This document shows positions 35,358-46,620 of a stretch of DNA of 64,000 bases, piece after piece; the first letter of the stretch is position 1, and every line of letters begins with the position of its first letter. Source of the DNA: Brachypodius melanocephalos (Eukaryota; Chordata; Aves; Passeriformes; Pycnonotidae); NCBI GenBank assembly GCA_013398615.1, contig VZSR01003806.1, positions 16,472,971 through 16,536,970 on the forward strand, in the 5' to 3' direction. Under the pieces are notes generated by a model. It ran no database searches. It saw only the letters and a program-made list of their open reading frames with translations, and had not been told where the DNA came from. Position numbers and translations under genes: made by a program.

Positions 35358-36359
35358 AAATGTGGATATCCTTAGAGTCAATAAAGGCTCAGAAACCAGT
35401 AAGAAGAACTCAAGTACTGTATTTTCTCTTTGCTTTCAACTTGGGTAAGAAAATTAGGCTAGGAAAGTTTATTTTATCACTTATAATTATCTCTCAAGGC
35501 AAAATGATCAGGTACAGGCTACAAGCTTAGCAATATTCTTGTTTATCTTCTGTGTTGCTTACTGTTGAGATAACTTTTCAACCAGCTTCTTAAAACTTGA
35601 CTTTTTCTCTCCTAGCTGTGCAGCACAGAAGGGCACCCTGGTGTAGATGTGCTTATTCAGGGTGACAGAGCCAAGGAAGGTGGGTCTCACTCTCTGTTAG
35701 GGATGCTCACACTCTGTTAGGATGTTAGTAACGGGAGATGCCTCTGCTGGTCTTGGAGCATCATTAAAATAAACAGCACTGGCAACCCACTTCTCAACCA
35801 AACAAAAATATTCAGAAGCAAACTTCAGATTTCTAAGCAAAAAAATTCTTTAACTCTTTCTTTCTTCTTGGGGTTAAGTGGAGATTTCTCCATCCCTAGC
35901 CTGCTAACCTATAGAGTAAAGCCCTTGTTTAGGACTTAAATGGATGCTTAGTCTGAATTAAATGTTGTTGCATGCATAAAATAACTGAACACAAGCAGAA
36001 ATTATGCTGAAGAAGGAAGTGTCTTTTAGCAGAAATACAAACTCTTGCTGGAGTATAACAATGATGGGTCATGAGGTTCTGGGGGTACAGTGAACACTTG
36101 ATGTGGTTCTTCACAAAGTTGTGTTTTTTAATAAAATCTTCATATTCACCTCAGCCAGATTTTACTTTGCCTTACCTGCTTTGCCTGTTTCTAATGGTGT
36201 TGTCTGGAACTTCACAGATCAAAGAACAACTGTGCCATTCCAAATTCTCCCCACTGTCCCCAGCTTTGTTTGACCCCGTCACAGGCTGACACTGTACAGG
36301 GTGCACAGAGGTGTAGAAAGGGGGCAGGAAATCTGTGGTGTGAGCTCATATGGAACCCT
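35358..36359. repeat. Unassigned DNA containing a 20-base tandem duplication
   Basis: Unique-looking sequence. The one clear feature is a tandem pair at 35686-35705 and 35706-35724, CTCACTCTCTGTTAGGGATG followed by CTCACACTCTGTTAGGATG, that is, one substitution and one deleted base. Confidence 0.55.
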
Positions 36360-36832
36360 CCAGTTTCAGCTCCCTGCTGTGGGCAGGGACACCTTCCATT
36401 AGACCAGGTTGCTCAGAGCCTCATCCAACCTGGCCCTGTACACTTACAAGGATGGGACAACCACAGCTTCTCTGGGTAACCTGTGCCAGGGCCTCATCCT
36501 GCTCACAGTGAGGAATTTCTTCCTAAAAGCCAATCTAAACATGCTCTGTTTCAGTTTAAAGCCATTCCTCCTTGTCTTGTCACTCCAGGCCCTTGTAAAA
36601 AGTCCCTCTCCATTTTTCTTGTTGGCTCCCTTCAGGTACTGGGAGGCGACAGTCAGGTCACCCTGAAGCTTCTCTTCTCCAGGCTGAACAATCCCAATTC
36701 TCCCAGTATTTCCTCACAGCAGAGATGCTCCATCCCTCTGATAATCGTGGTGCCCCACCTCTGGCCTCACTCCAACATCTCCACATCCTCCCTGTGCTGG
36801 GACCCCAGTGCTGGATACAATTATCAGATACC
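36360..36832 (-). mobile_element. CR1 LINE 3' UTR and ORF2 end
   Basis: Minus-strand CR1 with many near-consensus stretches: CAGGGACACCTTCCATTAGA, CCAGGTTGCTCAGAGCC, CATCCAACCTGGCCCTG, CACAGCTTCTCTGGGTAACC, AATTTCTTCCTAAAAGCC, CTTGTAAAAAGTCCCTCTCC, CTTCTCCAGGCTGAACAATC and CCTCCCTGTGCTGGGACC. The ATTCTATG tail itself is missing, since the match starts a little inside the 3' end. Confidence 0.93.
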
Positions 36833-37350
36833 CCACAGAAAGAGTGTCTCTGAATTTAACCCAAAAGTCAATTACAAAGGAACCGAAGCTATTCAGACTC
36901 ATTTTGCAATTCCCACAAAATGTTAAAAAGGAGAGGAGTATGGAAATAGAAAACAACACCTGTAAGTTTGCTAGACAAGTATTTTCCCTTACAGGTAGCT
37001 TAATACTTGGGAAAGCTCACAAATAGAATTGAGCAGGGAACAAAGTAGATTAACTTCCACAAGGAAGTTCAGTTGCTGAGTTGTTCTGGTTAGGAATAAT
37101 AGCCTAACTTTTTTTTTCTGCATAAGATCCATGTAGAGTTTGTTAAATTTCATCATCATATGTTTATTATCTGATTTTATGTTACAAATTATTTTAAAAT
37201 AAATTGAATAAATAGGAAATCTAAAGTATTTTTGCACTATTTTACCTCTGAAATACCAAAACTTTAAAAGCTATTGTAGATGCATCCCTTTATACAGAAT
37301 GGATGCAACAGTTGTTTTCACTGAAACCTAATTACTTAACCAAATATGAA
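36833..37350. other. Unassigned AT-rich DNA
   Basis: Between two CR1 pieces of opposite orientation. No gene recognised. Confidence 0.5.
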
Positions 37351-37505
37351 CAGATTCTCCAGAGAAGTTGTGGATGCTCCATCCCTGGAAGTGTTCAAGC
37401 CCAGGTTGGATGGGGCTTGGAACAACCTGGGATAATGGAAGGTGTCCCTGCCCTTGGCAGGGTGTTGGAACTGAATAATCTTCAATATCTCTTGCAACCT
37501 AAGCC
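37351..37505 (+). mobile_element. CR1 LINE 3'-UTR fragment
   Basis: Plus-strand CR1: CTCCAGAGAAGTTGTGGATG, CTCCATCCCTGGAAGTG, TTCAAGCCCAGGTTGGATGG, GGCTTGGAACAACCTGGGAT, AATGGAAGGTGTCCCTGCC and GGCAGGGTGTTGGAACTG. The tail units are lost or unrecognisable. Confidence 0.92.
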
Positions 37506-37730
37506 CTTAGGGAAGGTAATCATTACCAGGTAAATTCAGATGGTTTCTGGAATTAGTGCGAAGCACTTACTGGCTCTGCAAAAGCAAGTTTAACCAATCT
37601 ACAGGCACACTGAGATTCATGAAAGCAGAGGTGCTATGGACAGTCCCAAGATGTGAATATGCTGATCAAGGCATGAATAGCTCTGGACTTCACAGTAAAT
37701 TTTACTGGGTGAAACGAAGCTTTTTGAAAG
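37506..37730. other. Unassigned DNA before a long poly(A)
   Basis: About 225 bases that end directly at a 24-base A run. They could be a short retrocopy, but no parent transcript is recognised. Confidence 0.35.
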
Positions 37731-37754
37731 AAAAAAAAAAAAAAAAAAAAAAAA
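37731..37754. repeat. Homopolymer A24
   Basis: An unbroken run of 24 A. CR1 tails are not poly(A), so this is either a slippage product or the tail of a processed copy from another source. No polyadenylation signal lies 10-30 bases upstream. Confidence 0.95.
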
Positions 37755-39800
37755 GCAATCAGATCAGCTGGAATGTAATCTTTTTGGATTGCTAAATGTC
37801 AGTATAGATTTCACACTGAGTATTAGTAGAGTCAAGTGTTAAAACAGAGTTGCCTTCACTGTTGGACACTGTGCTTTTGCAAGACAGGTGAGTCTCACAA
37901 ACACACAGAGACTGAGAATGGTAAAGTGGAGAAAAGTGCACCATGAGCGTTGGGCATTGAGCATTGAGCACTACTCATTTTTACTACTCCTCCATCCATG
38001 GGTCTGATTTGGTCTTAATAGAAACAGCCACAGCTCCTGCTGAATTCGACCTTTAAGTGAAATGATGAGAGGAGAGGAAGGCCAGACTTAGAAGGTTAGA
38101 GAATCTACTGATGCCCTGTTACACTCCAATTAAAAAGTGCTAAGAGTGACACTTGTAATCATTTGAAAATGAATGAAAACAGGGCTGAGATGCATGTTTT
38201 TGCAAGATTTTTTTCCTTGGCTATGAAGAAGGAAGTGTTTGAAAAAATACTTGTTTGAGGATACAAAAAATTAGATTCCATGGTTGTTTTTTTTGCTTGC
38301 TTGTTTGGGATTTTTGCCTGTGGAATGAAAGAGGGAAGAGAAGAAGCCCCCAATAATTGGTGAGTTGAAAAACTGGACTGCTGTACAAATTGCAACACAC
38401 TTAATCTAGTTGCTTTTATAATCCAATATAGCAATTCACAAGTCACAGAATTCCCCAAAAGATGTTTAAAATGCAAATAGCACTGATTTTATTTAATCTA
38501 ATACTTTGGATACCTGAGGGCTTTTCTTCATCCCAGTGCTTTCCACTCTTTGATTATGCACTGTGCTCAGGCAGGACAGCAAAATTCTCCCACCAACACC
38601 AAGGAAAAGTCACACACAGGGTCTTTCTTGTATTTTTCCATACAGTCCCTCTCAGCCCCTATTTCTTATGTGCTTCTGAGTGTCTACCTCCACAGTTCCC
38701 AAGCTGTGGACCGTGGCCTTCCAGTACTTTTTTCCTTGGGTCCTAAAACCCAAAACTTATCAAAGCCACAGCTCCACAAGTGGCATAGGCAGGAGAGCTA
38801 ATTTGTTAACCTTTACATGCTGACAAACATGAATCAAAGGACATCAAAGAGTACATATTAAGGTACAATGAAATAATTTGTTTGATGTATAATTTCTTCT
38901 TAATTTTACAGTTTTGTAGCCCTCAGCTCCGTGGCCCAGACCTCAAGTGAGAGTTCCAATCCCCTTACTGTCATGGTACAGCTGCAAAACCCCCCAAGTT
39001 GCTGCCATCCCATGGCTGATCCTGGAGCTGAGCTGCTCCCAGGATCTGCCACTCCTTCCATACACAGGGAGAAGTTTGCTCAGCTACATCAGCAGAGGGG
39101 GCAGCTGAATGAGGAGATTTTGTGATTGTGAACCCTCACTCCCCTCTTTGTGTGAACAGCAAAGCAGGGAGTGCTGGCAGCACACAGGAGGGAAAGGAAG
39201 GTGCAGATCAGAGAATGTTCCAGGCTTGGAGGATGAGTGTGACTGTTCCCAGAGGCAGATCCTGGGGCACTGGCTGTCCCTCATTCCCTCTGCAGCCACC
39301 TTGCTGCAGAGTCCTTCCCAGGGTTGCCAGTCTCAGGTGACAGTGGCCTTACTGACTATTTCTAAAAAAGGAAGCCCTACTTATTAAGCCTGAGGCAGAC
39401 CAGGAGTATATTCTCTGTAGCACAAAAGGAAGGCCAAGCAAAATATTTCAGCTGAACAACCTGGTGTTCTTAGCTCCTCGAGATTCAGCTTCTGGGTCTG
39501 CTTCCCCAGTCCTGGAATACAAGATAAAAGTCCTTCTTTTACTTTGAGAATTAATAGGGCTGAAGTAAGTAATTATTGAAAATTCGCTCCCTCAGGAGAT
39601 CAAAGTGCTCCAATCATTTGCAATTGGCTTGAGAAGGGACATCAGTATTAAATGCAAGCTCATCTCCATAGTGCTAAAGACTTCCTCTAGCCAAGATACT
39701 CCATGGAAAAAGAAAAACACAGAAAGAGGAAAATTTCAAACCTAACCACATCTTTGGAGACTGTTGACACACAGAGGCTCGAAACAACCCAATACCTCAT
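37755..39800. other. Unassigned DNA
   Basis: Unique-looking sequence with no supportable gene. CAG|GTGAGT (37885-37893) is a perfect donor-like site, but I see no exon in front of it. Confidence 0.45.
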
Positions 39801-40024
39801 AACATCAAATCATAAAACCATAAACCAGTTTGGGTTGAGAAAGATCTTTAACAACATCTAATTTCAAACCCCCTGCCATAGGCAAGGACACCTTCCACTT
39901 TCCCAGGTTGCTCCAAGCCCCTTCCAACCTGGCCTTGAGCACTTCCAGGAACTGGGCATCCACTGTTTCTCTGGGCAACCTGTGCCATTGCCTCACCATC
40001 CTCATAATTAAAAATTCTTCTTAT
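39801..40024 (-). mobile_element. CR1 LINE 3'-UTR fragment with tail side
   Basis: Minus-strand CR1: decayed tail CATCAAATCATAAAACCATA, CAGTTTGGGTTGAGAAAG, CCCCTGCCATAGGCAAGG, ACACCTTCCACTTTCCCAG, CCAACCTGGCCTTGAGCAC, TTCCAGGAACTGGGCATCC and TTTCTCTGGGCAACCTGTG. About 220 bases are preserved. Confidence 0.92.
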
Positions 40025-42418
40025 TAGTGGGACTTAGATTATAGTGGGAAAATGTGCAATATCCAAGAGATCCTTCCAAGGTGTGAGCAGCAGAGTTATG
40101 TGTCCTGACTGAGGAGAAGGATTGTCACGTAGTCAAAGCTGAGATATGGTGTTTATAATAATTGTCTAATTTTAATGCAGACTTCCTTAGGTGCCCACAG
40201 TGCAGCTCCACTGAGCATAGGTGTCTGAGATGTTTTGGCCTGAGGGTGACATCCCTAAATCCCCAGGTCTCCTGTGGGTTCAATGCTGCATCTGCCAAAT
40301 GTGTCTGGTTATTTTTGATATCCCAGTGCATCTCAAAAGATACGAGATTCATTTTTGTCTGTGACTGATATGAGCCCTGATGTTCCACTTCATTCCTGAC
40401 TTCTGAAACAGGTCTAGGATTTGAAAGGTTTTTTTTTTCCAGAATGAGGTATTTAGTGAGTTTGATGAGCTCTCTGGGGAGGGCTCAGTCTCAACTTCAG
40501 ACAACACAATACAAGAGTCTGCATGGAAATACCCACATGGAACCCAAGTATCTAAGTAAGCAGAGAGGGTAAGAGAGCAGCAGAGCTTGGAGGGTAATTC
40601 AGCCAATCAGTCACCAGGTGCCAAGTTTAGGGGGATCTGAGCTCCCAAAATGAGGAGTGGTGGAGATGTGTTTATATATTACATCTCTGGTTTTGGCAAA
40701 GTTGTTTCCCCTAGAGAATCCTTCTGCTTTTCTTTCTTATTAGAAATGGGGTTTTTCTCTCCAACACCTCTACAGCAAGAGTTTGTGTTTGTTTGTTTGG
40801 TTGTTTTTTTAATAGGAGAACAGATGTTGGTGGGAGTGTCTATGTTGCACTTGAAAATGAAGTCTGAAAAGGCCTAAAATGTTTAGTGGTTTAGGAAAAA
40901 GAAAAGACCTAGCTTCACAAGGAAAACTTTGCAAGATGCTGTGAGGACAAATACTGCTGCAAAGCTGGAAGGAGGCCAGGAGAACACAGCAAGTCAGAAA
41001 GACAGAAGAGAAAGTAAATGAGGGAGTGAAAAAATGAGGCACAAGAGAAGACAGCTGATAGAAACACAGAAAAACAGGCAAAGTACAAACACAGACTTGA
41101 GGAAAGATGTAGAAACTGTAGAAGACGCATACAAGGATGGTGAGAAAAAGAGCAAACCCCAAATCTGGTGTGCTGTAGCACCAGCTGGTTGAATGGGATG
41201 CTAAAGGAGAGGGCAGATTAAACAAGATTCTACTTTTGATAGTAAAATTGTCTTAAAAATACATGCCTTCTCCTTCTGCTCCCACACATATCACACATAT
41301 TCCCACCTCCTTGGCTACACTGCTTGGAGAACTTCATTCTGTTTCCCTGCTCATTTTAAAGGGCTTTATTTCACTTCTATGCACCTTGCATTTCTGTGCT
41401 TCTGGTTACAGAGCAGCCTCATGAAGAGTGACAGTGTGACAGCCTTGACCTGCAGAGCAGGACAGGAAGAAAACCCTGCCTGTGCAGAAGGCCAGGGACT
41501 GTGGTTGTTGCTATGGCTTTGCCATCACAGCCAACAGATCCAAGAATACTTCCTCACACAGCAGCTCTTTGGTTGCCCTGTTCCGTTCCTCTTTTCCCAA
41601 AGTTGTTCCCACTGGGGAAAAGCTTGTGGTCCCAAAATCTGGGCTAATTCTGGTTCCTCACAGCAGCCCTCATTGTAATGCATGCCAGGTCAGTAGATAT
41701 GGTCATTCCAGAAAAATAAAATAATGGAATTTAATTTTAAATATTTGTGTTTCTTTTTTTTATCCCATCCTTACCAGGGCAGGTAAACTGTTGGTAAGAA
41801 TGCCACACAGAAAACAGGAGTACATCTAGAACAGCTGCTGTTTGAAGGGGTGGGATTTCAACCACTGTGTGCACTTCTCAGATGTGGCCAAAGACACATT
41901 AAAAAAGGCTTTATCATGGTACAGTACATGCTGAAATCTCAATGCTGCAGCCACAGTCTGGCAGAACCCAGCCCTGGGGATTTCTTAATATGGGTTGTTC
42001 TCCAGAGGATAATGTCCAGTGCCATCAGTGTCACCAGTAAAGGAATAAAAGGAGGACAGATCCTCCCCTTGTAATTGCAGCCATTACTCTTAGCCTGCAG
42101 CTCAGAAGCCACTGGTACATTACATTCCCATGAATTTAGTGAGGCACAATTCAGAACAGGGTTAATTCAAGTGCTGCCCACCAACAGAAGCTCTGCAATG
42201 ACCATGTTTTAGGAAAGCTGTTGGCTGTGTGCTCTCAAGTGGATCACCAAGAAAATGAAGCCAGCACCATAAGGGACAACACCTTGAGAAGGCGTTGTGA
42301 CAAGGTGAATGAGTAAATAAGGTGTTATCAGTTTTGATCACATTTTGATATTGCTTTTCTTCACGAAACGGGATGAATGTTCAAGGTTCTGTGGAAATGT
42401 GAGGATGCTAATGATGTC
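40025..42418. other. Unassigned DNA
   Basis: Unique-looking sequence. A 138-codon minus frame (40809-41225) is Ser/Phe/Cys-rich because the plus strand is purine-rich at 40900-41160; it has no recognisable domain. Confidence 0.45.
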
Positions 42419-42545
42419 AGAGTTCAAGGAGTGTCCAGACAGTGCTTTTAGCCACATGGTTTAGTTTTAGGTAGTCCTGCATGGAGTAGGGATTTGGACT
42501 TGATGTTCCTTGAGTCCTCTCTGGCTTGACATACTCCAAATCCTT
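42419..42545 (+). mobile_element. CR1 LINE 3'-end fragment
   Basis: Plus-strand CR1 end of the subtype carrying CACATGGTTTAGTTTTAGGT, AGTCCTGCATGGAGTAGGG, ATTTGGACTTGATGTTCC and TTGAGTCCTCTCTGGCTTG. Only the last 130 bases remain, and the final ATTCTATG units have decayed. Confidence 0.8.
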
Positions 42546-43324
42546 GCGCTCTTACTAATGATGCCAATGACCAGAATGTACTGAGACGTTTTCTCCCCCC
42601 GAGACAGTAAATTTTTAATGCCTTTGTGTCTTCCCAGTGTCAAGGCTTTTACAGGGTTTGGCTTCTGCAAAATGGCCCATCAAAGAGCAATCCAGGGTAA
42701 GTGATGAAACACGAGGAGAAGGGTTAATATTGCACTGAGCAGCAGTGTATGTGCTTTACAGAAACAGATGGCATGTAGAAGTATCTGTCAGGTCATTATA
42801 AACCAGATGAGTGTGATTCCTCACAAAGCAAATAAACTGGAAGTATTACTTGCCTCTTATTGCCTACACTTAATTATGTGGTTAGAGCTGGTGCCATAAT
42901 TAGAGCAGAGACCAGCTCTGCACCAGCCCTGGAGCTCACCCTGCAGAAGCAGACGAAGCTTCTTCAGAGACTTGTGCTGATCAGGGCACAAAGGTTCCAA
43001 GAGCAGAAGTTCAGCCAGAAAACAAGAAAAATATAAGGGGAAGGGAAACAAAGGCATAAATGTTTGGATGCATTGGGGAAAGTAGCAGAGATTAAAACAA
43101 GTGCTGCAGCTTGATGACATATGACAGAAAATCAAAGAAGCTTTGTTGATTGCCTGTGGTTACACGCTTATAGCAGTGGACAATTTTGTCCTTCTTTGTC
43201 CTCCTACAAGTACAAACACCTATTTCATCTATAAGAGGAATTAAACAGTCTGTGGAGTTGAAAGAGCTAAAGTAAGCACTCACAGAGAGGAACAACAGCT
43301 ACTGCTTTGAGGGTCTGCTGCTTT
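42546..43324. other. Unassigned DNA
   Basis: No gene or repeat family recognised. Confidence 0.45.
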
Positions 43325-43372
43325 TCGGGTTGGGTTTGTTTGGGGGTTTTTTTTTGGTTGGTTTTGTTTGCT

Positions 43373-43405
<33 letters not shown>

Positions 43406-43434
43406 TGTTTTTGTTTTTTTTTTGCTTTTGTTTT
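43325..43434. repeat. (TTTTTG)n low-complexity tract
   Basis: Roughly 110 bases made almost only of T and G on the plus strand: imperfect GTTT, GTTTT and GTTTTT units, with several GTTTTT units in series. Lysine-rich and phenylalanine-rich frames over it are artefacts. Confidence 0.95.
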
Positions 43435-44339
43435 AAGAAACTCCTGTGAATTGGAGGACAAAGGGGGATTTCTGATGTTTCTGGAATTCTTTCTTGAAGA
43501 GGTGCTTTGAAATATTTGACATGACTCAGAAAACACTCAAAGCAGGATGTTTGGGCATGGGTTTTAGGGTCTGGAGGATCCACGAGGATGTCTGGTGTTG
43601 CACCTGGTTACAGTGCCCTGTGTTAATCACTGAAAGCAGGTGCATCACTATTTATCCTACATGTGATGGAGTCAGACTCTGTGTACCAAGTGTCCCAGTA
43701 CTGAAGGGAAATGCACACACTTGTAAACGTCCTGCATGTTTTATTTCTTTGGGACATCCCACATCTGCCAAAAAAGAATCAGCCTCGCATGTTATGCACA
43801 GGCAAGAGGATTGAGTCCTGGTGGCCCTTGGGATAATCCTATAGCAAAATTATTCAGAGAACCTTGACAAAGACTGGGAACAAGGTTGTCCTTGCCTCAT
43901 GGATAAGCAGATGTGCTCCTGCATTCACATACTGCCCTGAATATGGTGAGTCCAAGGCAGAGTTTACAATGTTTAGAGCAAATCATAAAACCCTGTTTGA
44001 ATCTAGTGAATGATGATAATACTGGAACAGTTAGAAATTCAGTTGTGAGCGCACTGGATGACAGTTGAGTCTAAAACTCTTCTGACTTTCCATCAGAAGC
44101 TTGGTTTTGTTTGCTCTCATCAAATACCAATTCTGGTCCTGCTTTTTTTGTCCTCTGTCCTTCATTAAGACTGTGTGCCTGAACAGTGTGGTTTTTAAAT
44201 GAAGCTGTTGTGACATATGCAAACCTGTTCCATGGTGCAAACCCCACAAAAGAACCTGTGTGAGAAAAGGGACTAGGCAGGAACAAATCCTGGGCAGCAA
44301 AGTAAAGTAAGGTTTAATCTGGCAGCAAATTGGGAAGTT
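43435..44339. other. Unassigned DNA
   Basis: No gene or repeat family recognised; frames up to 106 codons lack domains. Confidence 0.45.
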
Positions 44340-44530
44340 CATGCATTTTGCTCATTAAAACACCTTTAATGCACCGGATGGGATCTCTTGTGGAGAATAC
44401 TGCTCCTGTACATTAATTATAGGTGCCTTGTGGGAGCTGTAAGAGCAGCTTTGTTTGGTGTTACCTTGGTGCCTGACACCTTGCTGACACCACCAATCTG
44501 TTTGCTGTGGAACTTTAAAGAGCTCTCTGC
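44340..44530. promoter_or_regulatory. Candidate conserved non-coding element
   Basis: Non-repetitive block with paired AT cores (CTCATTAAAACACC, ACATTAATTATAGG), a CpG in GCACCGGATGGG, a TTTGTT forkhead/Sox-like core and CAATCTGTTTGCTG. No frame explains it. Function is inferred from texture only. Confidence 0.2.
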
Positions 44531-45976
44531 TCTAAGTGGGGTGTGATCAGAGTTGTAAGGTAAACTGAACTGCTGTAGTAAATAAAAATCCTCACTCTTC
44601 CCAAACCGTGCTGACCTCAGAATTTGTTGGCTTCACTGACTTTTAGAAATTCCTGAATCTTCTGCTGTGATTCACTGTGATGTTCCATTAAGGGATGAAT
44701 CCATACACTCCAACAGACTCCAGGTTTAGTGGCTTTAACAACCACTGAACTTAAATAGAATTATCATCTATGAGAAATATTATATTTTTAAAATAATTTG
44801 AACTGCTTTCAATCTCTGCAGTGGGATGAGGTGAATCCCAGTTTCTATTTCTCTCCACTGATTACAAGTAAAAACGGCTGAGGTGCTATCTTAAAAAGAG
44901 GCATCTAAAATATGAAACATATAAAATTAAATTAATCCCTTCTATTATAGCTGAGTATTTTATTTCTATTTAAACATTCTCACTTTGGGAGGCTTAGGAC
45001 TTTATTAATCATTCATCATTTGGGAGGTTCAACAAATAGAAACTCCACCTGAATTTTCTCCTTACATAGAGTGTAAAGGACTATTGCCACTCTTTTAGGT
45101 TTAGAGGAAAGCTTTTACTGCGTTTAAAATAAATATGTAAACATTGCACAGTGGTAATCTTGTTCTTTATAGTGATCTGCCACTGTAATGATAGATAAAT
45201 ATTTACAGTTATTTTTATATTTTAGACTTTTAGTCTGACAGAAAGAATCATTAGAGTGTTATTTAGCAGCAAGGACTTCAGCAGTGTATCCTTGAGCAGT
45301 GGAAAAGCACTGCAGAGCTGGATATTCACTGAGATTTTCCCATTTTATTTCAATGCATTTTATTTGAATGAATGTGGTCTAATTTTCTATAGAGTCCCTT
45401 CTAAAGCTCATAAAACTCTATGGATTAAAAGAGCCATAATGAACTATGTTCTATTCAAAACATTTACACATCTCCCTCGATCTCTGATGTGTACAATTGT
45501 AAGTGCCACAGTTCTGGTGATAAAATTCCCAGCAATTTATATAAATAGCAGGATTATTTATATATTTTGGCAGTGAATTTTTTAAGGATTACGTTTGATC
45601 TCCACGGATGCGCACATTCATATCTCATGAATTCTGAATAAGAGCAAATTCTGATAGTGCCCGTATCAAACTGTACTTGGGATCATCTTACAGTACAAGA
45701 GCTGCATGTCTAAAAGTTCTTTTACATTTTATGCTCAAATTACAGTTTGGATAGTTTTATTCTCTTTCTTGTTTTATTCTGTACTTTATTCTATGACCTT
45801 CCCAAACTCCATTAGCTCACTGAGTATATAGCATTGTATAGCATTGTTTTACTTTCCTTGTTTCTGGCAATATTTCCAAGTATAAATAAGAAATTACAAA
45901 GTACAAAAAAAAAAACCCACAGATTTTTTTAATATGTTGATATTTAAGAAAGCTCACCATAAACAGGTTTGGTTCT
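44531..45976. other. Unassigned AT-rich DNA
   Basis: Very AT-rich. A small island around 45580-45670 keeps CpGs (ATTACGTTTGATC, CCACGGATGCGCAC, GCCCGTATC) and may be a conserved block. A tandem pair TATAGCATTG lies at 45827-45846. Confidence 0.4.
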
Positions 45977-46004
45977 GTTTGTTTGTTTGTTTGTTTGTTT
46001 GTTT
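45977..46004. repeat. (GTTT)7 microsatellite
   Basis: Seven perfect GTTT units followed by further T-rich low-complexity sequence to about 46024. Confidence 0.97.
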
Positions 46005-46379
46005 TTTGGGGTTTTTTTGTTTTTCCAAAGAGAAGAGGTTTTATTTTTGCAAAGAGAACTGCCAACAAGCAGTTATTTTATGAAAATAATAAATTAATAG
46101 AGATCTAGGGAGCCTTAAATCTCTTCCCACCTGTGTATGTCTTATAGTGAATGGTGGATACAGTTCAACCTCGTCTCATACTCCTGAAATTCATTTCACC
46201 TCTCAGTCATGAATTGTGTCTATCTCCTCAATTGTCTTTGCAGCTCAGTTTTCAAACATTTTCCTACCTGATCATAAATTTTTTTCGTGGTTAAAATGTT
46301 AAAAAAATATTTTTTCTTGAGTTTACAAATGTCTGTTTTGAGGAGAAATTTGGCCTTTTCCTTCCTAAACCTCTGCTGC
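46005..46379. other. Unassigned AT-rich DNA
   Basis: No feature recognised apart from T-rich tracts. Confidence 0.5.
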
Positions 46380-46620
46380 AATCAAGGCTGATAAAAGGAA
46401 CCTTAGTGCTTCTCAAGTGCCCCAAATAAGTTTGAAAATCTGGAGTGATTAACAACCTCGATTAGGGCCATCAATACTGTTTTTCTTTTGCATGTTGTTT
46501 AGGTCATTAAAAGATTTCCCCAGAAACAACTGAACTTGTGATTTGGCAAGTTTGGGAGGCAATAAAACTGATTGCTAATCAGAATTCTCCTCGATGCTAT
46601 TTATCATCCTCCTGTCCAAA
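46380..46620. promoter_or_regulatory. Candidate conserved non-coding element
   Basis: Non-repetitive block with many transcription-factor-like cores: GAGTGATTAACAACCTCG, GATTAGGGCCATCAATAC, TTTGCATGTTG (an octamer-like half), GTCATTAAAAG, CAATAAAACTGATTGCTAAT and TCCTCGATGCTATTTATC. CpGs survive inside an AT-rich setting. This is the most enhancer-like texture in the window together with 57450-57810, but conservation is not shown here. Confidence 0.3.

Noticed and set aside
40809..41225. 138-codon Ser/Phe/Cys-rich minus frame resembling membrane segments
   Set aside because: The composition follows from a purine-rich plus strand, which reads as Phe/Ser/Leu on the other strand; no ordered transmembrane pattern.
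43267..43583. Lys/Asn-rich and Phe-rich frames on both strands
   Set aside because: They are translations of the T/G low-complexity tract.
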